64,000 nucleotides of DNA, taken from assembly GCA_050180895.1 (NCBI GenBank), contig JBFXDS010000011.1:62001-126000 (forward strand). Reading direction: 5' to 3'. The notes under the pieces were generated by a model. The model ran no database searches, was not told where the DNA came from, and saw only the letters and a list, made by a program, of their open reading frames with translations. The DNA is from JBGPEQ01 sp050180895. Lineage in GTDB: Bacteria > Pseudomonadota > Alphaproteobacteria > Dongiales > Dongiaceae. Shown here piece by piece: positions 34,112-43,498 of this stretch. Made by a program: the position numbers and the translations under genes. How positions within the stretch are numbered: position 1 is the first letter of the stretch; each line of letters begins with the position of its first letter.

Positions 34112-35088
34112 GGATTCATACATCGTCCGCATTCCGGCGGTTGCCTTCGATCCAGGCGCTGACGGCGCTGGAGGCAGCCATCCGACACGAGAGCTTCACC
34201 CGGGCGGCGGACGAACTCGGCCTGACACAGGGAGCGGTGAGCCATCTCATCAAAATGCTTGAGGCACAAATCGGCCTGCCGCTCTTCCGGCGTCAGTCGC
34301 GGCAGACGGTGCCGACGGCAGAGGGGCGGCGGCTAGCAGAGGCCGTCTACGGTGGTCTCAGTCAAATCAGCGATACGCTGCGGCACCTGACACCATCGAG
34401 CGAAGAGAACCTGCTGAGAGTTACCGTCTATGCTGGCTTCGCGGTCAAATGGTTGTTCCCCCGCTTGATCCGCTTTGAGGAGCGCCATCCGGAAATCACA
34501 CTCCGCATTTCGGCGATCGTACAGCTTGCTGAGGAGACAGCTGACGATGCCGACGTGGTCATCCGCTACGGGGTTGGTCGGTATCCCGGAATGTACGTGG
34601 AGAAGCTTCTCGACGAGGAATTGATGTTTCCAGTCTGTAGTCCCAGAACCGTCCGTGGCTCGCCTCCCCTGCGACGGCCTGAAGATCTTGCGCGACACAG
34701 GCTTCTGCATGACGATGTCAAGAGGATCGGGGATGTCAAGCCGAGCTGGAGAAGGTGGCTTAAGGCAGCGGGTGTGGAAGGGGTTGATCCTGCGCTCGGC
34801 GTGCGCTATGGCCTGTCAACCACGACGCTGCAGGCTGCGATCGAGGGTCTGGGGATCGCGCTGGGCAGAAGCGCACTTGTTGCCGACGACTTGGCTGCTG
34901 GAAGGCTCGTTTGCCCGTTTGGTCCTGCCGTGCCCTCCAGATTCAACTACTACTTTGTTTGCAGACGAGAGAAGGCACGCTGGCCGGCTGTGGTAAGTTT
35001 TCTTGACTGGCTGCGGACCCAGAGCCTGACGCAAAATACACTGAACGGCTTCAATCCGTTGATTCGTCAAGGTGTCAAATCAAGGTAA
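34105..35088 (+). CDS. LysR-family transcriptional regulator, GcvA-like
   Basis: A regulator of about 327 residues. The HTH is SFTRAADELGLTQGAVSHLI, close to the GcvA/AmpR group (RLPSIQALTALEAAIRHESF), and the remainder is an effector-binding domain (VTVYAGFAVKWLFPRLIRFE). ATG 34105 and ATG 34090 are both in frame and neither has a good SD. It is divergent from the nine-gene operon and is the natural candidate activator of it, presumably responding to the imported substrate. Confidence 0.88.
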   Translation: MNRIHTSSAFRRLPSIQALTALEAAIRHESFTRAADELGLTQGAVSHLIKMLEAQIGLPLFRRQSRQTVPTAEGRRLAEAVYGGLSQISDTLRHLTPSSEENLLRVTVYAGFAVKWLFPRLIRFEERHPEITLRISAIVQLAEETADDADVVIRYGVGRYPGMYVEKLLDEELMFPVCSPRTVRGSPPLRRPEDLARHRLLHDDVKRIGDVKPSWRRWLKAAGVEGVDPALGVRYGLSTTTLQAAIEGLGIALGRSALVADDLAAGRLVCPFGPAVPSRFNYYFVCRREKARWPAVVSFLDWLRTQSLTQNTLNGFNPLIRQGVKSR

Positions 35089-35237
35089 GGGCTCGATATC
35101 GAAACGGTCGCAGCTCAGATTGAGTCTGAAGGCGCGGTAGTCCACAGAGATCCGGGTTTGAATTCCTGCTACTGTCTCAAGCGATCCGCTAGATGCGGCT
35201 GTCCACACTCGGACTTAAGCGGCTCGTCCCTGCAGAA

Positions 35238-36425
35238 CTAGTTGCTGTAGCCCGCACGGTACCGCTCAACGCACTCCTCATTGAGCTTTAGCCCCAACCC
35301 GGCTGCCTGGGGCACTGCGATTCCGTGATCGGTCATCGAAATCGCTGGTGTGACAAGCTCGGAGCTCAGCGGAGATGGATACAGCTGCGGTGCCATCAAT
35401 TCGATGTAGGGCATATTCGGGCAAGCAGCCTGTAGGTGCAGGCACGCCATCGTGAGGATCCCGGTCTTCCATGCATGCGGTATGCATTGAACGCCGGAGA
35501 GCTCACATAGGTCTGCAATTCGTCGCATTTCGGTGAAGCCGCCGCAGCGGCTCGGGTCGGGCTGCACGACGGCGACCTTCCCGACCGTGATCCACTCCTG
35601 CACTTCCCATCGGGTGGTTGCCCACTCGCCGCCGCAGATGCGGATCGGGCTGATGGCCGACAGTCGCGCATGGCCGTGAAGATCATCGTGCTGGAGCGTC
35701 GCCTCGGCGAAATAGATGTCGCAATCCGCAATGCGCGTCATGACCCACTGCGCTTCGTGCCAATCCCGCCAGCGATAGCCGAAGTCGACCATCAGCACGA
35801 CGCCGTGACCGATCGTCCGGCGGATGCTGCGGATGGCGTCCACGATCTGCGCATCCGTCGCGGCGCTTCCCAACAGCACTTCCACCTTGAGAGCCCGGAA
35901 ACCCAGCGCGAGCGCGCGCTCGGCCTTGGCGGCGACGGCATCGACATATCCGCTCACGCTCGTCTGCGCCGGATGCTCGACGAAGATGGTGGCATAAGGC
36001 GCGAGCCGATCGGTGCGGGCGCCACCCATCAGGCGGTGGACCGGCACGCCGAGTTGCTTTCCGGCAAGGTCGTGCAGCGCGATATCGACCGCCGAGAGAG
36101 CGTGGATCCCCACTCCGCGGCGACCCGGCGAGGCGGTTCCTTCGTAGAGACGCTGCCACATGGCGGCGGTGTCGCGGGCGTCCTGCCCTTTGAGCATGGA
36201 GATCATGTTCTGCCGCCAGACGAAGCGCGTCGGCATCTCCATGAAGGCCTTCGCGGCGAGCGGCGGGGAATCGCACTCGCCGATACCTGTGCGGCCGACG
36301 GCGTCGGTGACTCGGACGAGCAGCGTCTCGACGGAGCCCTCGCATTCGGCCGCATAGGGTTGCGGCACGGCGAGGGGGATCGCCTCGACATTCGCGATCG
36401 AAGTGTCGGTTCCGTCGCCGCTCAT
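35238..36425 (-). CDS. Mandelate racemase/muconate lactonizing enzyme-family protein
   Basis: A 395-residue enolase-superfamily enzyme. ATG 36425 overlaps the stop of the ABC ATPase gene (ATGA). The expected residues are seen in order: LKVEV (Lys at the position of the KxK motif, with Glu as its second member instead of Lys), metal ligands D in VDFGYRW, E in FAEATLQHDD and E in ICGGEWATT, then VVQPDPSRCGG and IPHAWKTG with the His of the His-Asp dyad. The Glu in KVE removes one general base, so dehydration or epimerisation on one face is more likely than two-base racemisation. It is transported substrate chemistry for the ABC operon upstream; the substrate is unknown. Confidence 0.88.
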   Translation of the reverse strand: MSGDGTDTSIANVEAIPLAVPQPYAAECEGSVETLLVRVTDAVGRTGIGECDSPPLAAKAFMEMPTRFVWRQNMISMLKGQDARDTAAMWQRLYEGTASPGRRGVGIHALSAVDIALHDLAGKQLGVPVHRLMGGARTDRLAPYATIFVEHPAQTSVSGYVDAVAAKAERALALGFRALKVEVLLGSAATDAQIVDAIRSIRRTIGHGVVLMVDFGYRWRDWHEAQWVMTRIADCDIYFAEATLQHDDLHGHARLSAISPIRICGGEWATTRWEVQEWITVGKVAVVQPDPSRCGGFTEMRRIADLCELSGVQCIPHAWKTGILTMACLHLQAACPNMPYIELMAPQLYPSPLSSELVTPAISMTDHGIAVPQAAGLGLKLNEECVERYRAGYSN

Positions 36426-38293
36426 CTTGCCAGGCGATCCCATTGCGGCACGCCGCCCTCACCGTCTGGGTGGGCTGTGGCGGCCAGCTCGCCGAGAGTA
36501 CGGTGGCAGAAGATCGTATGCTCCGCACCGTCCTGCCGTCCGGACGGCTGCAGGCGATCACAGGTCCCCTCGATTCTGCTTGGGCATCGAAACCGAAACG
36601 AGCAGCCTTGGTCCCGCGGCATGTTCGCCACCGTGGACGAAACCGTCGCCTGACCGGCGAGAATCTCGTTGAGCCAACCTCGCCGCGGCTCGGGCGTCGA
36701 ATGCAAGAGTACCGTCGTATAGGGGTGGTGCGGGGCGGTGAATACCTGCTCGACGGGGCCCTTTTCGCAGACCTGACCGGCGTAGAGCACGACGGCCCTA
36801 TCGGCGATCGCGGTCACGGTCGCCAAGTCGTGGCTGATGAACAGATAGGAGAGCCGCAGACGATCGCGTAACTCGCGCATCAGGTCCAGAATGGCGGCGC
36901 CGACGATGGTGTCGAGCGAGGAAAGCACTTCGTCGCACAGGAGCATGTCGGGTTCGGCGGCGAGCGCGCGGGCAATCGAGACGCGCTGCTTCTCGCCGCC
37001 CGAGAGCTCGAAACTATAGCGCCCGGCATAGGTCGGCTTCAGATCGACCAGTGCTAAGAGTTCGTCGACCCGCCGGTTGACCGCCGTGCCCCGTAAGTCG
37101 GAATAGAGCTGCAGGGGGCGCCCGATGACCTCCGATACCTTCTGCGACGGATTCAGCGAGGCGTCGGGACTTTGCGTGATGAGCTGGATGCGCCGCAACT
37201 GGCGGAGACGCCGCCGGCGAACGTCGGGCGGCAGCGTTTCGCCCGCGAGCTCGATCGATCCCGACAGCGGCACGTGTAGACCGGCGATGACGCGGGCCAG
37301 CGTGCTTTTGCCGCTACCCGATTCACCGACCAATGCCACCACCTCGCCGGGCATGATGCCGAGGCTGACATTGCGCAGCACGTTCTGTTCCGGCTGCTCG
37401 CCGGGACGGAAGAGTCCGGGCCGACGATAGCTTGCCCGGATGTCGCGAACGACAAGGAGAGGCGTCACCGGGGCGACGTGACGGGCGTACGGCGGGCGAG
37501 GCGCTTGACGCCGCGGGCGGATCGCGCCGAGGAGGGCGCGCGTATAGTCGCTTCGCGGCGCGTAGAGAATTTGTTCCGCCGGCCCTTCCTCCACGACCCT
37601 GCCCATCCGCATGACCAGGATGCGGTCGGCGACCTGTGCGACGACGGCAAGATTGTGTGACACGTACAGGGCAGCCTTTCTGTCATCCTGCAGCACCTCC
37701 CGCAGCACGGCCAGGACGCCTACCTGCGTGGTGACGTCGAGCGCCGTCGTCGGCTCGTCGAGGACGAGGAGGTCGGGTGCGCAGCTCATCGCCATTGCGA
37801 TCATGACCCGCTGCTGCTGGCCGCCGCTGAGTTGGTGAGGATAGCGCAGCGCCAAAGCGTCCGGGTCCGGCAGGTTCAGACGAGACATGAGGGTGACGAT
37901 CGCGGGCCGGTCGGATTGCTCCTTAAGCCGATGTATTCTGCGCGCTTCCGCCAGTTGATCGCCGATGGTGAGTGCCGGATTGAGCGCCGCCGCCGCGCTC
38001 TGGGCGACATAAGCGACGCGCCGGCCGCGCAACGCCTGGCGGTCGTGCGGACTCAAGGCGAGCACGTCACTGTCGCCGACCCGGACGGAGCCGGCCGTGA
38101 TCCGGGTGCCGGGTCTCACATAGCCGAGCGCGGCGAGGGCGAGCGTCGTCTTTCCCGCCCCGGACTCGCCGATCAGCGCCACGACTTCGCCCGGCTCGAC
38201 GTTCACGCTCGCAGCGTGAACGGTCGGGAACCAACGGCCGCCGGGGTCACGGGCCTCTACCGATAGTCCTGCGATCTGAAGTACCGGAGTCAC
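36422..38293 (-). CDS. Fused dipeptide/opine-type ABC transporter ATPase (two ATP-binding domains)
   Basis: A 623-residue protein with two tandem ATPases equivalent to DppD and DppF. Domain 1 has GESGAGKTTLALAAL, LSGGQQQRVMIAM and LLVLDEPTTALD; domain 2 has GESGSGKSTLARV, LSGGEKQRVSIARAL and MLLCDEVLSSLD, and ends with the oligopeptide-type C-terminal CPSRIEGTCDRLQ region. GTG 38293 overlaps the upstream permease stop (GTGA). It powers permeases 38290 and 39180 with the SBP at 45491. It is a fused form common in alphaproteobacteria. Confidence 0.93.
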   Translation of the reverse strand: MTPVLQIAGLSVEARDPGGRWFPTVHAASVNVEPGEVVALIGESGAGKTTLALAALGYVRPGTRITAGSVRVGDSDVLALSPHDRQALRGRRVAYVAQSAAAALNPALTIGDQLAEARRIHRLKEQSDRPAIVTLMSRLNLPDPDALALRYPHQLSGGQQQRVMIAMAMSCAPDLLVLDEPTTALDVTTQVGVLAVLREVLQDDRKAALYVSHNLAVVAQVADRILVMRMGRVVEEGPAEQILYAPRSDYTRALLGAIRPRRQAPRPPYARHVAPVTPLLVVRDIRASYRRPGLFRPGEQPEQNVLRNVSLGIMPGEVVALVGESGSGKSTLARVIAGLHVPLSGSIELAGETLPPDVRRRRLRQLRRIQLITQSPDASLNPSQKVSEVIGRPLQLYSDLRGTAVNRRVDELLALVDLKPTYAGRYSFELSGGEKQRVSIARALAAEPDMLLCDEVLSSLDTIVGAAILDLMRELRDRLRLSYLFISHDLATVTAIADRAVVLYAGQVCEKGPVEQVFTAPHHPYTTVLLHSTPEPRRGWLNEILAGQATVSSTVANMPRDQGCSFRFRCPSRIEGTCDRLQPSGRQDGAEHTIFCHRTLGELAATAHPDGEGGVPQWDRLAR

Positions 38294-39183
38294 TGCAGAA
38301 GCTCGCTCGACATCTCGCGGCCGGACTGTGCAGCCAGCCAATCGACGACGAAGGAGATGCCGACCGTCAGCACGGCGATTGCGGCGGCGGGAAGCAGCGC
38401 GGCCCAGGCGCCGTAGTACAGGCCCGACATGTTCTCGCGCACCATGCCGCCCCAGTCGGCGGCAGGCGGCTGGACGCCGAGTCCGAGGAAGCTCAGGGAG
38501 CTTATGAAGAGGACGGAGAACGTCAGCCGTAGTCCGAACTCGGTTGCCAATGGCCGGATGGTATTGGGCAGGATCTCGCGCCAGACGATGTAGGCGAGTC
38601 CCTCCCCGCGGGAGCGGGCAACCTCGACGAAATCGGTTGCCGAGATGTTGAGGGCGACTGCGCGCGCCATGCGCGTGACGCGCGAGGTATGGATCAGTCC
38701 GATGGTGCAGACGAGGACGGTCAGCGAGCTGCCAAGCCCTGCGATGACCACGAGCGCGAGGAGGATCGGTGGGAACGATATCATGATGTCCACCACCCGG
38801 CCGATCAGCGTGTCTGGAATCCCGCGCAGCTCCGCCGCCGCGAAGCCGAGCGTCGTTCCGACGACAAATCCGAGGAGCGTCGAGAGGAACGCGAGCCCGA
38901 TCGTCAGCCGGGCCCCGTACAGCAGCCGAGACAACACGTCGCGCCCGAGATAATCCGTGCCGAGCCAGCTTGTTCCATCCGGTGGTGCATAGGACTGTGC
39001 GGTGAGGATCGTGGCCGGTGGGTGCGGCGCCAGGACCGGTGCGAGGAGGGCGAAGAAAAGGCAGGACCCGATGATGCAGAGGCCGATCCAGGCCGTGCCA
39101 CCGGGCCGCCCCCGTCTGGGCGCGCGGGTGCGGCCGTCAGCGACAGCCCCGAGATTTTCCTCTGTCGGCCCGGCCATCGTCAT
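38290..39183 (-). CDS. ABC transporter permease, DppC-like
   Basis: A 297-residue permease. ATG 39183 overlaps the previous permease stop (ATGA). Signatures are the N-terminal helix GLCIIGSCLFFALLAPVLAP, LGTDYLGRDVLSRLLYGAR (DppC family), and the EAA loop near VEVARSRGEGLAYIVWREIL. It forms the channel with the DppB-like protein. The first 30 residues are a basic cytoplasmic tail. Confidence 0.93.
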   Translation of the reverse strand: MTMAGPTEENLGAVADGRTRAPRRGRPGGTAWIGLCIIGSCLFFALLAPVLAPHPPATILTAQSYAPPDGTSWLGTDYLGRDVLSRLLYGARLTIGLAFLSTLLGFVVGTTLGFAAAELRGIPDTLIGRVVDIMISFPPILLALVVIAGLGSSLTVLVCTIGLIHTSRVTRMARAVALNISATDFVEVARSRGEGLAYIVWREILPNTIRPLATEFGLRLTFSVLFISSLSFLGLGVQPPAADWGGMVRENMSGLYYGAWAALLPAAAIAVLTVGISFVVDWLAAQSGREMSSELLQ

Positions 39184-40130
39184 CGTCGGGCGAACCGCAG
39201 GCGGGGGTTGGCCAGGATCGACACCGAGTCGGCGACGATGTTCAGAACGACATATGCAGCGCAGAAGATCAGCGCCGTGGCCTGTACCACCGGAATGTCG
39301 CGGCTGGCGACCGCGTCGACCATCAGGCGTCCGAGGCCGGGATAGGTGAAGACGGTCTCCACCACGACGACGCCGCTGATCAGATATCCGAGATTGAGCG
39401 CGACCACGTTGGCGATCGGACCCAGCGCGTTGGGCAGTGCATGGCGAAGCACGATGCGCAGCTTGGAGGCGCCCTTCAGGATCGCCATCTCGATATAGGG
39501 TGACCTCAGCACGTCCAGCACGGCGGCGCGCGTCATGCGGACCATGTGCGCCAGCATTGCCATCGTCAGCGTGAGCACCGGCAGCGTCAGAGCATGCAGC
39601 AGGCGGCCGGGCGAATCCAAAGCGGCAGCGCTCGTGACTGCCGGGAACAAGCCCCAGTGAACAGCGAACAGAAGCACAAAGACGGCCCCGATGAAGAACT
39701 CGGGAGCCGAGATGACGACGAGCGAGAAGACCGACGTACCGCGATCGAGCCAGCTGTCGGGGTTGGCGGCGCCAAGGAGCCCGATCGCAAGCGACAGCGG
39801 CACCGCGACCAGGGCGGTGGCGACGGCGAGCATGAGCGTGTTGCTCAGGCGGCTCTCGAGCATCTCGGCGACGGGGCGGCGCGAAGCGAGCGACGTGCCG
39901 AAATCGCCGCGGACGAGCCCGCTCAGCCAGTCGGCATAGCGGACGATGGGCGAGCGATCCAAGCCGAGCTGCTCGCGAATGGCAGCCGCGGCTTCGGCCG
40001 TGGCCTGCTGTCCGAGAATGGCGGTGGCGACGTCGCCGGGAAGAAGCTCGGTGGCGGCGAACACCAGGATCGAGGTGATCCAGAGAGTTACGATTCCGAG
40101 CAGAAGCCTTCGCAGCACGCCTACGATCAT
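39180..40130 (-). CDS. ABC transporter permease, DppB-like
   Basis: A 316-residue permease starting at ATG 40130 (MIVGVLRRLLLGI) with GGGGTCGAGC upstream; a GTG four codons earlier is possible. FAATELLPGDVATAILGQQA and the EAA loop region MAILKGASKLRIVLRHALPN are typical of DppB. It is the first gene of the operon, opposite the M24 gene, with 247 bases between the two start codons. Confidence 0.93.
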   Translation of the reverse strand: MIVGVLRRLLLGIVTLWITSILVFAATELLPGDVATAILGQQATAEAAAAIREQLGLDRSPIVRYADWLSGLVRGDFGTSLASRRPVAEMLESRLSNTLMLAVATALVAVPLSLAIGLLGAANPDSWLDRGTSVFSLVVISAPEFFIGAVFVLLFAVHWGLFPAVTSAAALDSPGRLLHALTLPVLTLTMAMLAHMVRMTRAAVLDVLRSPYIEMAILKGASKLRIVLRHALPNALGPIANVVALNLGYLISGVVVVETVFTYPGLGRLMVDAVASRDIPVVQATALIFCAAYVVLNIVADSVSILANPRLRFARR

Positions 40131-40377
40131 GCTCGACCCCACGCGTTTGGAGCGCGCGCGATTCGTGCCGCCCGGGCGAGAGAATCGATCCTCGGCGGGC
40201 AGCGCCGCTCGTCAGTCGTTCCGGCGGACGCGCGCCGGGGAGAAGATGCGGACGCCGAAAATTCTGCACGTTGCGTCATGGTCCACAATTTGTCATATTG
40301 TTATATCGACGCGCAACGACAAATCCGGTGCCTGCGAGGCGATGGATGCCGCGGCGTCATGATAGAGGCTTCAAGGT

Positions 40378-41616
40378 ATGTCGGTTTTTGATGTCCTTCC
40401 CGCCGCGATGCCGTCTCCAGCCTTGCACTCCGCCTCGTCCGGGATCGACATGGTCCGGCTCCGCGCTCATCGCTTGCAGCGGCTGCAGGCAGAACTGCAG
40501 CGTCGAGACTTGCCGGCCTGCCTCCTCTTCGATCCGGTCAACGTGCGCTACGCGACGGGGAGCAGGAACCTGCAGGTTTGGCATCTGCATGGAACCGGGC
40601 GGCATGCCCTCGTCCCGGCCGAGGGCCTGCCTATCCTCTTCGAGTATGGCGGCGCGGAACATCTTTCCGGCGATCTCGAATCCATCGGTGAGATCCGTCC
40701 CGCACTGGGGCTGAGCTACTTCTCGACCGGACCGCGCCGGCGCGAGCGCATGGAACTGTGGGCGGCCGAGATCGTGGCGGCCTATGCCGCCTTCGCCGGG
40801 AAGGAGCGTCGGCTGGCGGCGGATCGATTGACCGTTGACCAGGCCGCGCTGCTGCTGGGCCACGGGTTGACGCTCGTTCCGGCTGACGAGCCGATCGAGC
40901 ATGCACGCAAGGTGAAAAACCCGGATGAGATCGCCTGCATGGCTGCGTCGATCGCCGTCGCTGATACCGCCATGACGCGCATGCGCGCCGAGCTCGCCCC
41001 GGGGATGACGGAGAACGAACTGTGGTCGATCCTACACAAGACGAACGTCGAGTTGGGGGGAGAGTGGATCGAGACACGCCTGCTGTCGTCGGGCCCGCGC
41101 ACCAACCCATGGTACCAGGAATGCTCGGATCGGGTGATCGAGGACGGAGACCTGATCGCATTCGACACCGACATGATCGGACCCTACGGCTATTGCGCCG
41201 ACTTGTCGCGCACATGGCTCTGCGGCACCGCCAAGCCGACGAGCGAGCAGCGGCGCCTCTTTCACCTCGCCCACGAGCAGCTTCAGCACAATTTGCAGGC
41301 GGCGCATTCGGGGATGAGTTTCCGCGAGCTCAGCGAACGCGCGTGGCTCGTTCCCGACGAGTTCATCAGCCCCTACAACACCTGCATTGCTCACGGCGTC
41401 GGGATGCGGGACGAATATCCGCGGATCACGCACCCACGCTACTGGACACGCGGGGGCTATGACGGCGTGATCGAGCCGGGCATGATCCTCTCGTTTCACA
41501 GCTATATCGGGGCGCCCGGGGGGCGCGAAGCCGTCTACCTGGAGCAGCAGGTGCATTTCGGCGAGCGGAAAACAACACTGTTTTCGAGCTTTCCGTTCGA
41601 GGAGGCGCTGCTTTGA
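40378..41616 (+). CDS. M24-family protein, DddP-like, with altered metal site
   Basis: A 412-residue pita-bread enzyme. GGEWIETRLLSSGPRTNP, FDTDMIGPYGYCADLSR and HGVGMRDEYP resemble the DMSP lyase DddP and its relatives more than classical Xaa-Pro aminopeptidases. Metal residues are D263/D265, D275, H339 and E389 (YLEQQV); the catalytic Asp of DddP lines up with D345. The fourth ligand, normally Glu in LxVEPG-like motifs, is His374 in MILSFHSYIG. It may cleave an imported substrate by a lyase or hydrolase reaction. The start at 40378 has SD too close; ATG 40450 (MVRLRAHRL) is an alternative. Confidence 0.8.
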   Translation: MSVFDVLPAAMPSPALHSASSGIDMVRLRAHRLQRLQAELQRRDLPACLLFDPVNVRYATGSRNLQVWHLHGTGRHALVPAEGLPILFEYGGAEHLSGDLESIGEIRPALGLSYFSTGPRRRERMELWAAEIVAAYAAFAGKERRLAADRLTVDQAALLLGHGLTLVPADEPIEHARKVKNPDEIACMAASIAVADTAMTRMRAELAPGMTENELWSILHKTNVELGGEWIETRLLSSGPRTNPWYQECSDRVIEDGDLIAFDTDMIGPYGYCADLSRTWLCGTAKPTSEQRRLFHLAHEQLQHNLQAAHSGMSFRELSERAWLVPDEFISPYNTCIAHGVGMRDEYPRITHPRYWTRGGYDGVIEPGMILSFHSYIGAPGGREAVYLEQQVHFGERKTTLFSSFPFEEALL

Positions 41617-42413
41617 GCGGTCCTGAACGCGATACCGCCCGGACCGGCGACGTCCGTCGGGTTGACTGGGACGTGCTGTCTGCGTCCGAACTTCGCGGCC
41701 GGGCCAGGAGCGACGCGATTGCGATCGTCCCGGTCGGCTCTACCGAGCAGCACGGCCCGCATCTACCGGTACAAGTCGACTCTCTTCTCTGCTCGGAGAT
41801 CGCCCGGCGGGGGGCAACCCTGCTCGAAGACGGAGCCACAGTGGTGCTGCCGCCGATGTGGACCGGCCTTGCCGAGCATCACATGTCGTTCGGTGGAACG
41901 ATCACGCTCGACCTACCGACCTTCTCGGCGCTGCTCCGCTGCATCCTGGATTCGCTGATACGACAGGGCTTCCGCCGCATCTTCGTGCTGAACGGCCATG
42001 GCGGCAACCGCGCCGCCCTGAACGCCGTCGTGGCGGAATTCACGATCGCGCATCGGCTGCCCATCGCCGTGGCGAACTACTGGGACCTGGTCGGCCCGCG
42101 TTTCGCGTCCATTCTGGAAACCCAAGCTACGGTGCAACATGCATGCGAGGCCGAGACATCGATGATGCTTGCCCTGCGACCCGACCTCGTCGACATGGAT
42201 CGGCTCGCCGGGACCCCGGCCGGCGAAAGGTCGGCGCCGGAGATGCCTCCGGGCGTGTATCGCTGGCGCAGCTACGAGAGCCGCACGAAGCTCGGCATCA
42301 TCGGAGATCCCCACATGGCCACAGCCGAGAAGGGACGCCTCCTGATCGACGCCGCGGCGGCGGGGCTGGCGGCGGCGCTTTCGAATCGCGCGCTCTGGGA
42401 CACGCCGACCTGA
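41613..42413 (+). CDS. Creatininase-family amidohydrolase
   Basis: A 266-residue member of the creatininase family. TTG 41613 overlaps the M24 gene stop (TTGA) and has GGAGG seven bases upstream. Metal-site motifs are VGSTEQHGPHLPVQVD (Glu, His, Asp), and NGHGGNRAALN, and the late CEAETSMMLAL carries the glutamate. The family opens cyclic or linear amide bonds (creatinine, mycofactocin or formamide-type substrates). It is coupled to the M24 gene before it and to the dehydrogenase after it. Confidence 0.9.
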   Translation: MSGPERDTARTGDVRRVDWDVLSASELRGRARSDAIAIVPVGSTEQHGPHLPVQVDSLLCSEIARRGATLLEDGATVVLPPMWTGLAEHHMSFGGTITLDLPTFSALLRCILDSLIRQGFRRIFVLNGHGGNRAALNAVVAEFTIAHRLPIAVANYWDLVGPRFASILETQATVQHACEAETSMMLALRPDLVDMDRLAGTPAGERSAPEMPPGVYRWRSYESRTKLGIIGDPHMATAEKGRLLIDAAAAGLAAALSNRALWDTPT

Positions 42414-43498
42414 TGGCTGCGGCGCCCACCGGGGTCGGCCGAGGCGGCGCATCGGAGCGACGCTATCCGGCGGCCGCCCTGCGGGGTGCCGGCCAAGCTT
42501 TGCTCGAGGCGGCCGGACTCCCTACGGAGCGGGCTGCAGTCATCGCCGAGGTCCTCGTCGAAGCCGACCTGCTTGGGCGCGGCACGCACGGGCTATCACT
42601 GTTGCCGCGCTATCTTGCCGACCTGGAGGCTGGGTCCATGCGTGCGACGGGCGACCCGATCGTTCTCTCCGCCACCGAGAGCAGTCTCGCCTGGGACGGG
42701 CGGAAACTCCCCGGACCATGGCTCATACATCAGGCCCTGGATGTCGGCTTCGACCGCATCGCCAGGGCGCCCGTCGTTACGGTCACGATCGGATGCAGCC
42801 ACCACATCGCCTGCCTGCAGGCGTATCTACGCCGGGCGACGGACCGCGGCTATGTCTGCCTTCTAGCCTGCGCCGACCCGGTCAATACAGGCGTGGCGCC
42901 GCATGGCGGCATACGTCCGGCGCTTTCCACCAATCCCCTGGCCGTCGGGATTCCGACTTCGAGAGATCCGATGCTCATCGATTTCGCCACCTCGACGACG
43001 TCGTTTGGCCGTGCGCGGCGCGTTGCGCAGGAGGACGGCCGACTTCCCGGCGACTGGGTTGTCGACCATGAGGGCAACGCATCGAACAATCCCGCTGTGT
43101 TATTCGGCGAGTCGCCCGGAGCGATCCTGCCGCTTGGCGGTATCGAGCTCGGCTACAAGGGGTTTGGCCTGATGCTGCTCATCGAGGCGCTTGCCAACGG
43201 CTTGGCGGGACGCGGAAGGGCGACACATCAATCGGGCTGGCTGGCCTCAGTGTTCCTGCTGCTGATCGATCCGGCGAGGTTCGGCGGGCGGGCGGAATTT
43301 TTGCGCGAGATGAACTATCTGGCGGAGAGCTGTCGCAGTTCGCCGCCACGACGAAAAATCGACAAGGTGCAGCTTCCCGGAGATGCCGCGCTGGCAAGGC
43401 GCCGGCGCATCACGGCGCAAGGGATACCGGTCAGCGGTCCGCTTCTCGCACAGCTCGAGACTTGGGCGGCGAAGCTGAAGGTTTCCTTGTTCGCCTAA
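42413..43498 (+). CDS. Ldh-family (malate/L-lactate/ureidoglycolate type) dehydrogenase
   Basis: A 361-residue NAD(P)-dependent oxidoreductase of the malate/L-lactate dehydrogenase family, unrelated in fold to the classical lactate dehydrogenases. ATG 42413 overlaps the creatininase stop (TGATG). Family motifs are HGLSLLPRYLADLEAG, CSHHIACLQAYLRRA, RPALSTNPLAVGIPTSRDP and GYKGFGLMLLIEALANGL. It oxidises or reduces a 2-hydroxy or 2-keto/imino acid. Its 3' end overlaps the convergent GntR gene by 68 bases. Confidence 0.9.
   Translation: MAAAPTGVGRGGASERRYPAAALRGAGQALLEAAGLPTERAAVIAEVLVEADLLGRGTHGLSLLPRYLADLEAGSMRATGDPIVLSATESSLAWDGRKLPGPWLIHQALDVGFDRIARAPVVTVTIGCSHHIACLQAYLRRATDRGYVCLLACADPVNTGVAPHGGIRPALSTNPLAVGIPTSRDPMLIDFATSTTSFGRARRVAQEDGRLPGDWVVDHEGNASNNPAVLFGESPGAILPLGGIELGYKGFGLMLLIEALANGLAGRGRATHQSGWLASVFLLLIDPARFGGRAEFLREMNYLAESCRSSPPRRKIDKVQLPGDAALARRRRITAQGIPVSGPLLAQLETWAAKLKVSLFA

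Noticed and set aside
38290..40269. 659-codon extended frame covering both permeases
   Set aside because: Only the part from 39183 down is the DppC-like protein; the upstream part is antiparallel to no gene but shares bases with the DppB-like gene in another frame.
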